From Romanomermis culicivorax (taxonomy: Eukaryota; Nematoda; Enoplea; Mermithida; Mermithidae): a stretch of DNA of 64,000 bases. The notes beneath the pieces are model-generated. The model saw only the letters and a list, made by a program, of their open reading frames with translations. It ran no database searches and was not told the origin of the DNA. The stretch covers positions 1 to 64,000 of the forward strand of contig CAWUHX010000381.1 of the NCBI GenBank assembly GCA_963922205.1. Reading direction: 5' to 3'. The translations under genes and the position numbers were made by a program. Below are positions 1-10,633 of the stretch, in pieces. Numbering within the stretch: position 1 is the first letter of the stretch; the number at the start of each line of letters is the position of its first letter.

Positions 1-405
1 TCGCAATGTGAGCAGCATCTGACTATGATTTATCATTTGCTTTATCCATGCATCAGGCTTCAAACTAGTGCGTCGGATGATCAAATTTTGATCATCAATA
101 AACTGTGAAACTACTGCATCCAATGATCGAACAATAGACAGCCCACTAATTAATTTCAGGTTATTCTTTCCATGGGTAAATCTGGTAATATGGCATGCAG
201 AAATATTCAATCACATTACTCAATAGTGCATTGCCTGAGATCTGAATCCACATTGTCAATATGCTCCATAGGATATCTATGTTCATCCATGTTCATGATT
301 ATTGAACAACTTGATAAGCTGGATGAGGATACTAATGGTAAAATGAACTGCAGTAGAATGCACGGTTAAAGCAAATAATAAATCATAACCAGATTTCAGC
401 ATATA
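1..405. other. No gene seen, AT-rich flank
   Basis: No coding region, RNA gene or clear repeat end can be supported here. One 65-codon ORF (172-369) has no recognisable domain and is probably chance. Confidence 0.5.
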
Positions 406-1499
406 CATAGTTTTTTTAGCATTTTACAAGCCATGGCTTGTTGGACTGACAAAATGGCTTGTAAAATTTTTGTCCAACAAGCCAAAATGGCTTGTCAGAA
501 TTTTTTGAGTCATGTGGTTGATCATATGGGATACAGAAAAGATGCATTTTGGTGCATTTTATAAGGTCATAATCTCACAATTTTCCGGCGCTTCGCGCCG
601 GTTATAACTTGAATAAGCATCATAATTTATTTCCTGGTTCAGGCGCCGCATCTAACATGTCTACCTTCACTTATCATTTAATAGTTTTAATCATCTTAAA
701 CGTATTATCTCATGTTTTAATTGGTAATCTTCAATATTTTATCTTGATATTTAATGAGGATTCACATTTTTCCCTTGACACATTTTTTGAGAAAGATCAA
801 TACGTCAAGTCTGTAAACTTTTTGAAGCGATTATTCCTTTCTTAACGTAAAATCAATTCAAAAGCTTCGTGGAAGTAGTTTTCGGAAATTTCTACTCTTC
901 TTACTCATATCTTTTCGGCCAAGTTCATGAGAGTGTGAGAATAAATTAATGGTTTTAAAATTTTTCAAACATAAAACTCTAGAAATTACGACTTTTGAAC
1001 AGAAAATTCGAATCTGATTCTTGAAATAATTGTTTGGAAAATTGATTTCCCAGCATCGCAGAATGTCAATACCCAAAAAATTTTCCGGCGTTTCAGGCAG
1101 GGAAGATTAATAGCCTTTTTGGGCTCTCACTTGTCATCATAGAGGATTTAACCGCCGATTTCTCATGTAATTCAAAGTCACTATGTTCTTGGATAGTTTG
1201 CTGGAAAATTTGTTCCACAATGCTTGTAGATTCGACTTCGATCAAACTCAAAAATTTCAAATGTTTCCTGAATTTTAATGAATTAACGGCTCTAAAATGT
1301 TATTGAATAAATGTTGAATGACATCTCTGTTTTGATCGATTGCCGCGATGATACATTTCTTTAAAAAATAACCTAGCATTGGAATTTATTCACGTATACG
1401 GATATTATAAAAATTGGCTCGTAAAAATTTGGAATGGCTTGTAAAATTTTAGGTGAACAAGCCACTTGGCTTGTGACTCGTAGGTCAAAAAAAACCCTG
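406..1499. mobile_element. Non-autonomous hAT-like element, keyword GGCTTGT
   Basis: The element opens with CATAGTTTTTTTAGC and closes with TTTGACC-type inverted sequence ending in ACCCTG. Both ends repeat GGCTTGT/ACAAGCC several times, including the palindrome ACAAGCCATGGCTTGT at about 429-444. The candidate 8-bp duplications (AGCATATA and TTCATACA) match only in part, so the boundaries are less secure than for its relatives. The interior contains a GCATTTTGGTGCATTTT motif and a GGCGCTTCGCGCC hairpin near 587, both seen elsewhere in the window. No transposase is encoded. Confidence 0.55.
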
Positions 1500-1905
1500 T
1501 TCATACATATACTGTGAACTCAGGATACAAGAATCATATGGCACATTCTAGAATACACTAGAAAATTCTGGAAGCTTCTGGTGAACGCAGAGTGACACAC
1601 TCAAATAAAATGCAAACTGTAACTTTTCCTACATATGTACTTCGGATAAAGTGTAGTGGTCATCGATTATACGACATCAGCATGATCTGCTTCGAAACTG
1701 TATGCTGAAACAGACTACACGCACATAGTAAAGCATAAGGTTGTTTTGAGGCAAATATAAACCTTATATGTAAAAAAACCATTTGTCTCAACTGGATTCC
1801 TGAAGTGGAAAATGTGCTCTTTCAAATGGTGGTAAAAGTAAAAAGATCGAAGGTGTGCCCAACAGGAAAATTTGGATTCAAAAATTAGCATAAATTTGAT
1901 TTTTT
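1500..1905. other. No gene seen
   Basis: AT-rich sequence with no ORF, RNA gene or element end that can be supported. Confidence 0.45.
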
Positions 1906-2935
1906 TTATGAAGCCTTTTTCTCATTAACTTGCGTCTTATTCCGCCAAAAAACCGACATTTTTTGTAAAAAGTTTCGAGCTATGACCTGCCTAAAATAAA
2001 TATTTAAGTGAGTTTACATGAGCCAAGCAAGAGAATAATTCAATGGCATAACCTTTATTTCCCATATTTCTTTGACGACATAGAACAACCTAATTTTGAT
2101 ATAACAAGTAAATCAAACAGTAAACTTTGATAAAAAGATAACAATGAAAACTAAAATTTAAAACTGATTCTAAACAGCTGACAATCTGACACGGAGGTAT
2201 GAACTTGACCACAGGGCTTTTTTTCTGCAAAGGCCAGGTTCCAGTGTGCAACTTGGGGAGAAATTTCGATTGAAGAGATAAATTTTTGGTTGTTCACTCT
2301 AAAATCAATAAATTAGCTTAATTTTATCGTAAAAACCACCAAAAGCTAGTTTTCTACTATTTCATTCGATTCGCGTCGGTTTTAGGCTTTTAAAGCCAAA
2401 TTTTCTGAGTTTTGAAGAGAAAATGAAAAAATTGGTATGGGTAACTTATTCGGCACCCAGCGCCGGAAATTTTTCTGAGATTTTAATATTCCGCTGGAAA
2501 ATGAACATTTCCCACTTTTATTTCCAAGACAGAAGGTTTAATTTTTCAGTTAATTCAATGAATTTTCAGTCGGACAGACTACAATTCAAAAACTAGGGAA
2601 GCAACAAAGAACTTTGATTCTTCAACCAGAAAGAATTCCCACTTGGACTCAAAATGTTTCAAACACACAAATGTCAAAATCTTATTAAAGATCGCAAAAA
2701 GTCGTCGGGAAAATTTGGCCTGAAACCTTTCGGCCGTTTCTAGTCTGTTTCTAGTATAAAAAAATTTTTTGCCATTGGCACAAAGATTTTTGGCCTCCTG
2801 TGCCAATCAGTGTTTTTTTTGCTCAAAACTTTTTGCCCCATTTGTGGAAAACCCCCCAAAAAAAAGTTCCTCATGAGGAAAAATCAATTTTTTTAGTTTC
2901 CTTGCTTAAAAATCGCTCAAAATCATTTCTGATGT
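1906..2935. repeat. Diverged ~1 kb tandem duplication, copy 1
   Basis: This stretch is repeated head to tail in 2936-3745. Shared landmarks in the same order include the TTATTCCGCCAA block, the GAATAATTCAA block, ACAAGTAAATCAAACAGTAAAC, CAACTTGGGG/CAACCTGGGG and the CATTCGATTCGCGTC block. Point differences are frequent, so the duplication is old. No coding potential was seen. Confidence 0.65.
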
Positions 2936-3745
2936 GATTTTTGAACGTTTCTCATAAACCTGCATCTTATTCCGCCAATAAACCGACATTTTTTTGCAGA
3001 AAGACTCGAGCTATGACCTGTTTGTAGATGAATATTTAAGTGAGTTTAAATGAGCAAGAGAATAATTCAACAGCATAACCTTTATATCCTATATTTCTTT
3101 GACGACATAAAACAACCTAATTTTGACATAACAAGTAAATCAAACAGTAAACTGTGATAAAAAGATAACAATGAAAAATAGAATCTTAAAACTGATTCTG
3201 ATTAGCTGACAATCTGACATTAAGGTATGAACTGAACAACAGAGCTTTTTTCTGCAAAAGCCAGGTTCCAATGTGCAACCTGGGGAAAAATTTTGGTTGC
3301 ACAGATAAATTTTTGGTTGTTCACTGTAAAATCAATAAATTAGCTTAATTATCGGAAAAAATACCAAAAGCTGGTTTCTTTTATTTCATTCGATTCGCGT
3401 CCGCTTCAGGCTTTTGATACCAATTTTTTTTAATTTTGAAGGGAAAATGGAAAGATTGGTATGAGTAACTTGTTCGGCGCCTAGTGCCAAAATTTTTTCT
3501 GAAATATTGATATTCTAGAACGTTAGAAAATGAACCTTGACAGCTTTTATTTCCTGGACAGAAGGTATAATTTTTCAGTGAATTCATATTCAATGAATTT
3601 CCAGTCGGGCAGACTAAAATTCAAAAACTAGGGAAGCAACCAAGAATTTTGATTCTTCACCCAGCAAGAATTCCCACTTGGACTCGAAAAGTTTTAATCA
3701 CACTAATGTCAAAACCTTTTTTAAAGACCGCAAAAAGACTTTGGG
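2936..3745. repeat. Diverged ~1 kb tandem duplication, copy 2
   Basis: Second, shorter copy of the unit at 1906-2935. Similarity is lost near GACCGCAAAAAGAC (about 3728). The copy includes an AAGCCAGGTTCC/GTGCAACCTGG segment that is the end of a widespread CAGGG-terminal repeat family in this window. Confidence 0.65.
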
Positions 3746-4950
3746 AAAATAAACCGAGAAAAATCTTGCTTTCCGTAAAAATCTAAAAAAACGACACAGG
3801 ATCAAACATTTATTTATAATATATTGATAATTAGAAGCTATAAGCATTAGCTGGAATGAAATTTTCTAACCGCGCATTGGAATAATGAAGAAAAAGTATT
3901 AAATAATTATAATTTGGCGCGAAGCGCCGGAAAATTTCGAAAATTTTCGGTTTTATAACGCGTAAAATGCACACTGTTTTTTTCCACATTTTCACTATGA
4001 TGTGGAAAAAAATCTGGAATGTGGAAAAAAATTTTGAGGTCTTTCCACAAATGTGGAAGAAAAATTTGGGGTTTTCATATTGAAAAGATGCATTTTGGTG
4101 CATTATAGGAGGTCCAAACTTTAATAATCATCATTATTTATTAAGTAGCTCAGGCGCGGCTTTTATCATGTCTACTACCTTCATTTATCACTCAATCTAT
4201 AATAGTTTTCATCATCTTAAACGTAGTATCTCATGTTTTGATTGGTAATCTTCAATATTTTATCATAATATTTAATGAAGATTCGCATTTTTTCCTTTTG
4301 AGAAAGATCAATAACATCAAGTCTCTATGCTTTTTGATAGGATTATTTCTTTGCTAACGTAAAATCAATTCAAAAGCTTCATGGAAATATCTTTCGGAAA
4401 TTTATACTCTTCTTACTTATATATTTTCGACCAAGTTCATGAGAGTTCACAAATAAATTACGGATTTTAAAATTTTTAAGTAAAAGTCTAGAAATTACGA
4501 CTTTTGAACACCAAATTGGAATCTAATTTTTGAAATAAATGGTCGGAAAATTGATTTTCCAGCATCCCAGAATGTCAATATACCCAAAAAATTTACCGGC
4601 GCTTAGCGCCGGAAAGATTACCATCTTTTTTGGGCTTTCACTTTTCATCATAGAGGACTTGACCATCGATTTGTCGTGTAATTCACGTCAATTCTGCTCT
4701 TGGATAGTTTGCAAGAAAAATGGTTCAACAATGCTTGTAGATTAGGCTTTAAAGTCGAACATTTCAATTTTTTCTTCAATTTTAATGAATTGACTTCTCT
4801 AAAAACACGGGAAGGTTTGAAAAAGCTCAAAAACAGTGCGATAAAGCGTCTGTGAGCATTTTTAAGCGAAAAAACGAGGATTTTAAGACGATGTGGAAAA
4901 AAAATTTGACCCCTTTCCACATTTGTGGAAAGAAGTTCGTGGAAAAAACA
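3746..4950. repeat. Dispersed repeat, copy of the interior of 406-1499
   Basis: About 4070-4850 matches about 540-1370 in the same orientation. Shared blocks include GCATTTTGGTGCATT, ATGTCTAC..CTTCA, CATCTTAAACGTA, TTGGTAATCTTCAATATTTTA and GAAATTACGACTTTTGAACA. Near 3985-4060 it holds several TTCCACA/TGTGGAA hairpin words, and at 3917 and 4595 GGCGC-hairpin motifs. It encodes nothing recognisable. Confidence 0.6.
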
Positions 4951-5268
4951 GTGATTGCAGAGCGAGATCTGTCATCAATTTGATTGATCGAAAAAATTTG
5001 ATTTTTTTCAGTTGTTTTGGCAAATTTTCTCGCTTAGGCTTAGACTTATTCTTAGGCTTAGGCTTAGACTTATTCTTAGGCATAGGCTTAGGTTTACGCT
5101 TAGGCTTAGGCCTAGGCTTAGGTCTAGGCTTAGGTCTAGGCTTAGGCTTAGGCCTGGACTCAGGGCTAGGAACTAGGGAGAAGTAAACTACAATTTTCGA
5201 CCAGTCAAATTGAAGGTATAAAATTTTTCGACCAATCGAATTGATGACAGATCTCGCTCCGCATTGCA
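4951..5268. repeat. Foldback enclosing a TTAGGC-like hexamer tract
   Basis: An arm at about 4957-5003 (core GAGCGAGATCTGTCATCAAT) is repeated inverted at about 5218-5268 (core ATTGATGACAGATCTCGCTC). Between them, about 5030-5175, lies an imperfect array of CTTAGG/TTAGGC-type hexamers with variants such as GGTCTA and GACTTA. The Gly/Leu- and Pro/Lys-rich ORFs across the tract are translation artefacts of the repeat. Confidence 0.75.
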
Positions 5269-6201
5269 CACAGCAACCAAATCTCGGGCTGTATAATCAA
5301 ATTTTTCCTGCCAAGTCGCACAGTGCAACTTGAGGCCTGACTGCTCTTTTGATTAGGTGATAGGGTTTTCTGTCCGGAGATGCATTTTTATGCGTTCTAA
5401 AATAGAAAAAAGTGAAAATTTTCTGGCGCTTCGCGCCGTGTTCCAATTTATTTGTAATTTTTCATATTATTCTGATGCGCTGCGCGGTAAGAAAAGAAAA
5501 GGTCATTCTAGTTAGTGCTAATAGGTTCTACTTATCGGTATTAGTGTAGTACGTGCACCGGACTTCATATTTTGTGAACCATCGTGAAATTTGCATATGT
5601 AACATAGTAACCTAGGTAAATCGATACAGTGGAGTTCAAAAATCATGTCAATTTTTTCCTACAATAAGCCGATGTCGTTCTACAGTACACTTTTCACATA
5701 AAACTCAAAAAGTAATATGAAAACTACGCAATTAACAGCTTTAAAAAGTAAAAATAACACTTTACACATTACAAATTTTGCATTTTTTATCAAGAACAAA
5801 TTTCATTTTTTGTCAAAAACAATTTTTTGTCATGAATTTGTCAATTCACGAGTTTTGTCTTGCTACAAATAGTGAAAATTTATCCATTGATTTCGCTCGA
5901 AATCACAGTCTTTTGTTGGGCGAAAGTCAAATTCCACGGCAACAAAATACTCAATCGGTTAGGCGCTTGCTTCGTACGCAACAGTCTGCAGTTCGAAACC
6001 CCACTTTCATGTGATGGATTTTCCCCGATTGAAAGATCCAAATTCTTAGTCGCTTGCCTAGTTTTTGAATTTTAGTTTGTCGGACTTAAAATTCATTAAA
6101 TTCACTGAGAAATCAAACCTGTCTGGGAAATAAAAGGTGAAAAGATTCATTTTATCAGCGTTATAGAATATTGAAATCCAGGTAAAATTTTCGGCGCTAT
6201 G
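5269..6201. repeat. Fragments of CAGGG-end and GGCGC-hairpin repeats, no gene
   Basis: Contains a GCACAGTGCAACTTGAGGCCTG segment, an AGGGTTTTCTGTCCGGAGATGCA segment, and GGCGC hairpin words near 5424 and 6190. All recur elsewhere in the window. Small ORFs here have no recognisable domain. Confidence 0.45.
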
Positions 6202-6209
6202 CGTCAAAC

Positions 6210-6637
6210 CATACATGTAACGGAGCTCCGAGGTCTGGGGGGGGTTGGAGCACTTTTTTGGGGCCGGGGGGTCAGTAATTCCCAAAATTTGGAGGGAGGG
6301 GTCCCTAAAGGAAAAAAAATTCGATTTTTTCCATGAAAAATGTCCGAACAACGGTTTAAAAAGTAGTAATTTTTGTCTAAAAAATGATAAAATATGTACT
6401 TATGGCGCGAAGCGCCGAGAAAATTGACGTTTTTGACCATTTTTTGTTCAAAAATTGACATTTTTCATGGAAAAAATGACATTTTTCAGACCAAAACTAT
6501 GGGGGTCCCTAGGGCTACCATATGGCTAGCCATAGGATTGGAAAATCCTGGGGGGGGGTCGCCCAATGGCTAGCCATATGGTCGACGATTTCTGGGGGGG
6601 AGGTTCCCATAGCACTCCCCCCCCAATTACATGTATG
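6210..6637 (+). mobile_element. Non-autonomous DNA transposon (CATACATGTAA ends)
   Basis: A 428-bp element has inverted ends CATACATGTAA / TTACATGTATG. It is flanked by an 8-bp duplication with one mismatch (CGTCAAAC at 6202-6209, CGTTAAAC at 6638-6645). It contains long G runs, a GGCGCGAAGCGCC hairpin near 6403 and the words GCTAGCCATATGG. A related copy lies inverted at 23447-23860. No protein is encoded. Confidence 0.8.
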
Positions 6638-6678
6638 CGTTAAACACTTGGCATAGCCCTTCTATGTAACATCCTACT

Positions 6679-9600
6679 ATGCAAAGTAATGTTTTAAAGG
6701 TAGCAACTTTAAATAGTGCAGGGTTGACAAAAAATGAGCTGAAAATTAGTCAGATTTTTGAAAAAACTAAAAATCTTGATCTTTTGTCTATTCAAGAAAC
6801 CCATTTTACAAATAAAAGAGATACTTTTTTGTGTAAATCCATATTTAGTAAACAATTTTTACTCAAATTTTCAAATTCACTGAGCATGCATACTGCAGGC
6901 ATAGCCTTGTTAGTTAATCATAGTTCAAGATTAAGATTAGGAAGAAAAATATTTGAAATACAGGGAAGAGCAATGGCTTTTTTGGCAGAGATAGAAAAGA
7001 AAAAATTTTACATTTTAACTATTTACGCACCTGCAAAGGAGTCAATGAGAAATGAATTTTATGATAAACTTTACAAGAAAATTAGTGAAAACTTTAGGCA
7101 TCATGATGAAGTGATAGTGTTAGGAGATTTTAATTTTACTGAAAATGGTGTACTTGATAGGGATTCCCAAAGAATACGAGAGAGTGAAACAGGGAAGGAT
7201 AATTTTGAATTAATAAAGTCTAAGCTGAGTCTATTTGATGTTTTTCGTGAAAGATACCCAAAATTAAAACTTTTCTCACATGTTTCAAATGCACATAAGA
7301 CTAGTTCAAGAATTGATAAAATTTATAGTTCTAGACTACTTTGTGATGCTTTCAAAAGCTTCAGTTTCTCAGACTTGGGAATTAGTGATCACAAACTTTT
7401 TACTGTTAATTTTAAGTTAGACTTTCTTTCTATAAAAATTGGTCGATCGTATTGGAAAATGGACACCAGTTTTTTGAGTACAAAAGATTCTCAGATTAAA
7501 ATTGAGATAGGAAAAATTTTTTACACCAATTTTGAAAAACTAGCAAATTTGACTAGTGTAAATATAGTCAAAGGATGGGAAAGTTTCAAGTTGGATATAA
7601 AAGAGGACTTTATACAATTGAAAAAGAAAATAGTCAAAATACGAACAAAAACTAAGGAAAATGCAGAAAAAAGCATGCAGAAACTACAAGAAAAAGTCAA
7701 ACAAAATCCACAAGACATAAGTCTAAGGGAAGAATATAAGGAAAGAAAAAACGAATATAAAGTCATAGTTAGAGAAGAAATTAAAGAAAAGTTGATGAAA
7801 ACTCATTATAGTGATATCTTAGCGGATCGTTGCTCTCTGGCTACAGCCAAAATGATGCAAAAAAAGTCTGCAGAAAATAGAATCATAACATCAGTAAAAT
7901 GTGAAGATGGAAGATTAATTGAGGACCAACTTGAAGTTTTAGAAGAATACAGAAAACAATATGAAAAATTATTCAAATCTAACAAGGTAGACAAACAACA
8001 AAAAAATTTGTTTTTGGAAAAAGGCTCTACTTCTAAATTGAATACAGAGGAAAATGAGAGGTTAAATGAAGAGATATCAGAACAAGAAATTAGGGATGCT
8101 ATTTTTTCATTGAAAAAAGGAAAAGCCCCTGGGGGTGATGGAATTCCATCAGAATTTTATCAAAAATTTGTTGATAATTTGGTCCCTTTCTTTAAAAAAA
8201 TGTTGACAGCAATGTATGGTTCAAAAACATTGGGCAGTTCAATGTACCAAGGTGTAATTTCACAGATCTATAAGGGGGAAAAAGATAAATCAGAAAGGAC
8301 TAGTTGGAGACCAATAACAATGTTAAATGTAGACTACAAAATATTAGCAAAAATTCTAGTAAATAGACTAAAAAGAATAATGCCAAAAATTGTACATGAA
8401 GATCAAACATGTGCTGTTAAGGAAAGAGATATTAGAGACGGACTACTAAGAATTTATAATGTAATAAATTATTTGAATGAAACAAAAAAATCAGGAATAA
8501 TAGTATCATTAGATCATATGTCTGCCTTTGACATAATTGAATGGGAATATGTTTTTGATACACTAAAATATTTTAATATTAGTGAAAAATATATAAATTG
8601 GATTAGAATAATTTACAAAAATGGATATGCAAATTCAGTCTTAATAATAAACGGCTATGAAACTTTCCCATTCAAAGTGACCCGAGGCATAAGACAAGGG
8701 TGCCCTTTGTCTCCTCTCTTGTATGTCCTAGTCTCAGAAACAGTTTGTAATTATTTAAGGGTGGAAATATCAGTCAAAGGACTACACCTATTAGGAAAGG
8801 AATATAAGGTAAACTGTTATGCAGATGATACAAACTTTTTTGTTGAGGATTTAAAATCAATTAGCACAATTTTTAAGGTATATGATAAGTTTCAAAAAGC
8901 TAGTGGTGCAACTCTAAACAAGGAAAAAACTAAAATACTTTGTATAGGAGACAGTGAAAAACAAGTTAAGGAAAGTGATTTTGGAGAGTATGTTTGTGAA
9001 AAATTGAAAATTTATGGAATTTATTTTGATAAACACGGAACAGACTGTGAGGAGAACTTAAAGCTACTAAAGGAAGAGATCAACAGATTCAAGGGTAATT
9101 TAGCCTCAAGTAAAACATCCTACTATGCAAGAGCTAAAATAATTGACACATATTTTTTATCAAAATTGTGGTATTCTTCCCTTTTTTGCAAAATTAGTTC
9201 AGATTTTTTAAAAATGATAGAAAAATTCACTGCAAATTTCATTTGGTCCAATAAATCAAATAGGAATCTTGTGGCTACTGCTAAGCTTAAACTACCTACA
9301 TCAGTGGGGGGTTTGGGTTTGGCTGATATAGAGACAAAAGTTAGAGCAATGAGCTTAATGCTTCGAATTAGATGTCAGAAAAAGGACTTTGGTAATATTT
9401 TTTGGTTCTTTATAGATAAGGTAAAAGATAAAACAAAACGACAATTGAGCAGAACCAGTGCCCCTGAATTATATAAGAGGATTAGATTAGCAGAAATTGA
9501 ATCAAAAATAGAATTATTGGATAATATGCAAATTGGGCTAAATAATCAAACTCTGAATTTGGATCAAATTTCTACAAAATTACTTTGTTTTCAACTAACA

Positions 9601-10047
9601 AAGGATAAAGTACAAAATTTAGAGCCAAAAATAACAAGATATTGGGAATTGAAATTGGGCGTAAATTCTAATGTAATAAAAAATCTTTTGAGTATAGGAC
9701 CTGTAAAATTTGCTGACGGATATACAAGAAATTTGCATTTTTCTATAATTCATAGATTTTTACTTACAAGATCTAAAATCAATCATATGAGTCCAAGCTC
9801 AGATCGGAATTGTAAGTTCTGTTTAGCCTCAAATGTTGAGGAAAGAGAGGATGTTTTCCACGCATTAGTTACCTGTCCGAGAGTTTCAGAAATATGGGTA
9901 AAAATTGCACAAATTTTGAAGAAACTTGATAATAACTTTTCCTTAGAAATTGAAAACTTTATTTTTGGGGTAAAACCAAAATTTGTTTCCAAGGATAAAA
10001 CCATACTAGCAAATTTATTCATACAAATTGCTCAAAAAAGTATCTAG
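6679..10047 (+). CDS. Non-LTR retrotransposon ORF2: endonuclease-reverse transcriptase, Tx1/L1-like
   Basis: This is an intact 1122-residue ORF. Residues ~5-245 form an APE-type endonuclease: TLNSAGL, the QETH glutamate, GDFNF and the terminal SDHKLF histidine are all present. A Lys/Glu-rich, probably coiled linker follows (~310-430). The reverse transcriptase spans ~460-760, with KGKAPGGDG, RQGCPLSPLLY and the catalytic CYADDTNFF. The C-terminus has a zf-RVT-type cluster (CKFC...H...C, ~1047-1075). The enzyme would nick target DNA and prime cDNA synthesis from the element RNA (family knowledge). RT motifs and the absence of an RNase H domain fit the L1/Tx1 group. No ORF1 is present upstream. 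The open frame over 3.4 kb suggests a fairly recent insertion. Confidence 0.92.
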   Translation: MQSNVLKVATLNSAGLTKNELKISQIFEKTKNLDLLSIQETHFTNKRDTFLCKSIFSKQFLLKFSNSLSMHTAGIALLVNHSSRLRLGRKIFEIQGRAMAFLAEIEKKKFYILTIYAPAKESMRNEFYDKLYKKISENFRHHDEVIVLGDFNFTENGVLDRDSQRIRESETGKDNFELIKSKLSLFDVFRERYPKLKLFSHVSNAHKTSSRIDKIYSSRLLCDAFKSFSFSDLGISDHKLFTVNFKLDFLSIKIGRSYWKMDTSFLSTKDSQIKIEIGKIFYTNFEKLANLTSVNIVKGWESFKLDIKEDFIQLKKKIVKIRTKTKENAEKSMQKLQEKVKQNPQDISLREEYKERKNEYKVIVREEIKEKLMKTHYSDILADRCSLATAKMMQKKSAENRIITSVKCEDGRLIEDQLEVLEEYRKQYEKLFKSNKVDKQQKNLFLEKGSTSKLNTEENERLNEEISEQEIRDAIFSLKKGKAPGGDGIPSEFYQKFVDNLVPFFKKMLTAMYGSKTLGSSMYQGVISQIYKGEKDKSERTSWRPITMLNVDYKILAKILVNRLKRIMPKIVHEDQTCAVKERDIRDGLLRIYNVINYLNETKKSGIIVSLDHMSAFDIIEWEYVFDTLKYFNISEKYINWIRIIYKNGYANSVLIINGYETFPFKVTRGIRQGCPLSPLLYVLVSETVCNYLRVEISVKGLHLLGKEYKVNCYADDTNFFVEDLKSISTIFKVYDKFQKASGATLNKEKTKILCIGDSEKQVKESDFGEYVCEKLKIYGIYFDKHGTDCEENLKLLKEEINRFKGNLASSKTSYYARAKIIDTYFLSKLWYSSLFCKISSDFLKMIEKFTANFIWSNKSNRNLVATAKLKLPTSVGGLGLADIETKVRAMSLMLRIRCQKKDFGNIFWFFIDKVKDKTKRQLSRTSAPELYKRIRLAEIESKIELLDNMQIGLNNQTLNLDQISTKLLCFQLTKDKVQNLEPKITRYWELKLGVNSNVIKNLLSIGPVKFADGYTRNLHFSIIHRFLLTRSKINHMSPSSDRNCKFCLASNVEEREDVFHALVTCPRVSEIWVKIAQILKKLDNNFSLEIENFIFGVKPKFVSKDKTILANLFIQIAQKSI

Positions 10048-10590
10048 CAAACAAGAATGACTTTTGAGAATAAAAGCGAACAAAAAGATCCTTGGGAAAT
10101 TTTAAGAAAAAATTTCCAGGTTTATATTTTGAGACTTTACGATATATTAGAGTATAGGGTGTTGGAAAATTTTTTCCTCAAAAATAAAGTATGTAAGAAG
10201 AGTAGATATAAAATTTTAATAAATTTTTAAGGCCGTTCAGATCCTTGCATTTCTTGAGGGAAAAAAATTTTTGTATTATAGCGGTTTCAAAATATATTGA
10301 TTTTTCTATTTTTGCATTATTTTCGTATGTTTGAATAATAAGGTTTCGTCAAAATTTATTTCACACGTAAAATTACTGTAGTTTAATTGTCATTTATGTT
10401 TTTTCGCTTCATTTTTTTTCTCTCCGTCTGAATATTTTTAATTTTCAGGTAAGAATTATGTTATTTAGTTATAACGTGAATCCAGATAAATTACATGCAA
10501 GTTTTTATATTGCTGGACATTATTGTATAGTTTTTTTTGTTATCGTCGCGGGCCGTAAGACCAGGCCTTTTTTGATACCCCCTCTTGGCC

Positions 10591-10633
10591 AATAAAGATA
10601 TTTAATTTGAAAAAAAAAAAAAAAAAAAAAAAA
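10591..10633 (+). terminator. Polyadenylation signal and poly(A) tail of the non-LTR element
   Basis: AATAAA at 10591-10596 is followed 14 nt later by an uninterrupted A tract at 10610-10633. This is the expected 3' end of a retrotransposed polyadenylated RNA. Confidence 0.85.

Larger units (their letters stand above)
6646..10633 (+). mobile_element. Non-LTR retrotransposon, 3'-complete
   Basis: The element runs from within 6646-6678 to the end of the poly(A) tail at 10633. The 5' boundary is not fixed because a MITE sits immediately upstream. After the ORF comes a ~540-nt 3' UTR ending GGCCAATAAAG and a 24-nt A tract. No convincing target duplication was found. The copy lacks an ORF1 and is probably 5'-truncated just ahead of the ORF2 start. 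Confidence 0.8.

Noticed and set aside
5030..5175. True telomere end
   Set aside because: The tract is short, imperfect and internal, with inverted arms and unrelated sequence on both sides.
4883..5269. Lys/Pro-rich 128-codon and Gly/Leu-rich 97-codon ORFs
   Set aside because: They are translations of the hexamer tract and its arms on opposite strands.
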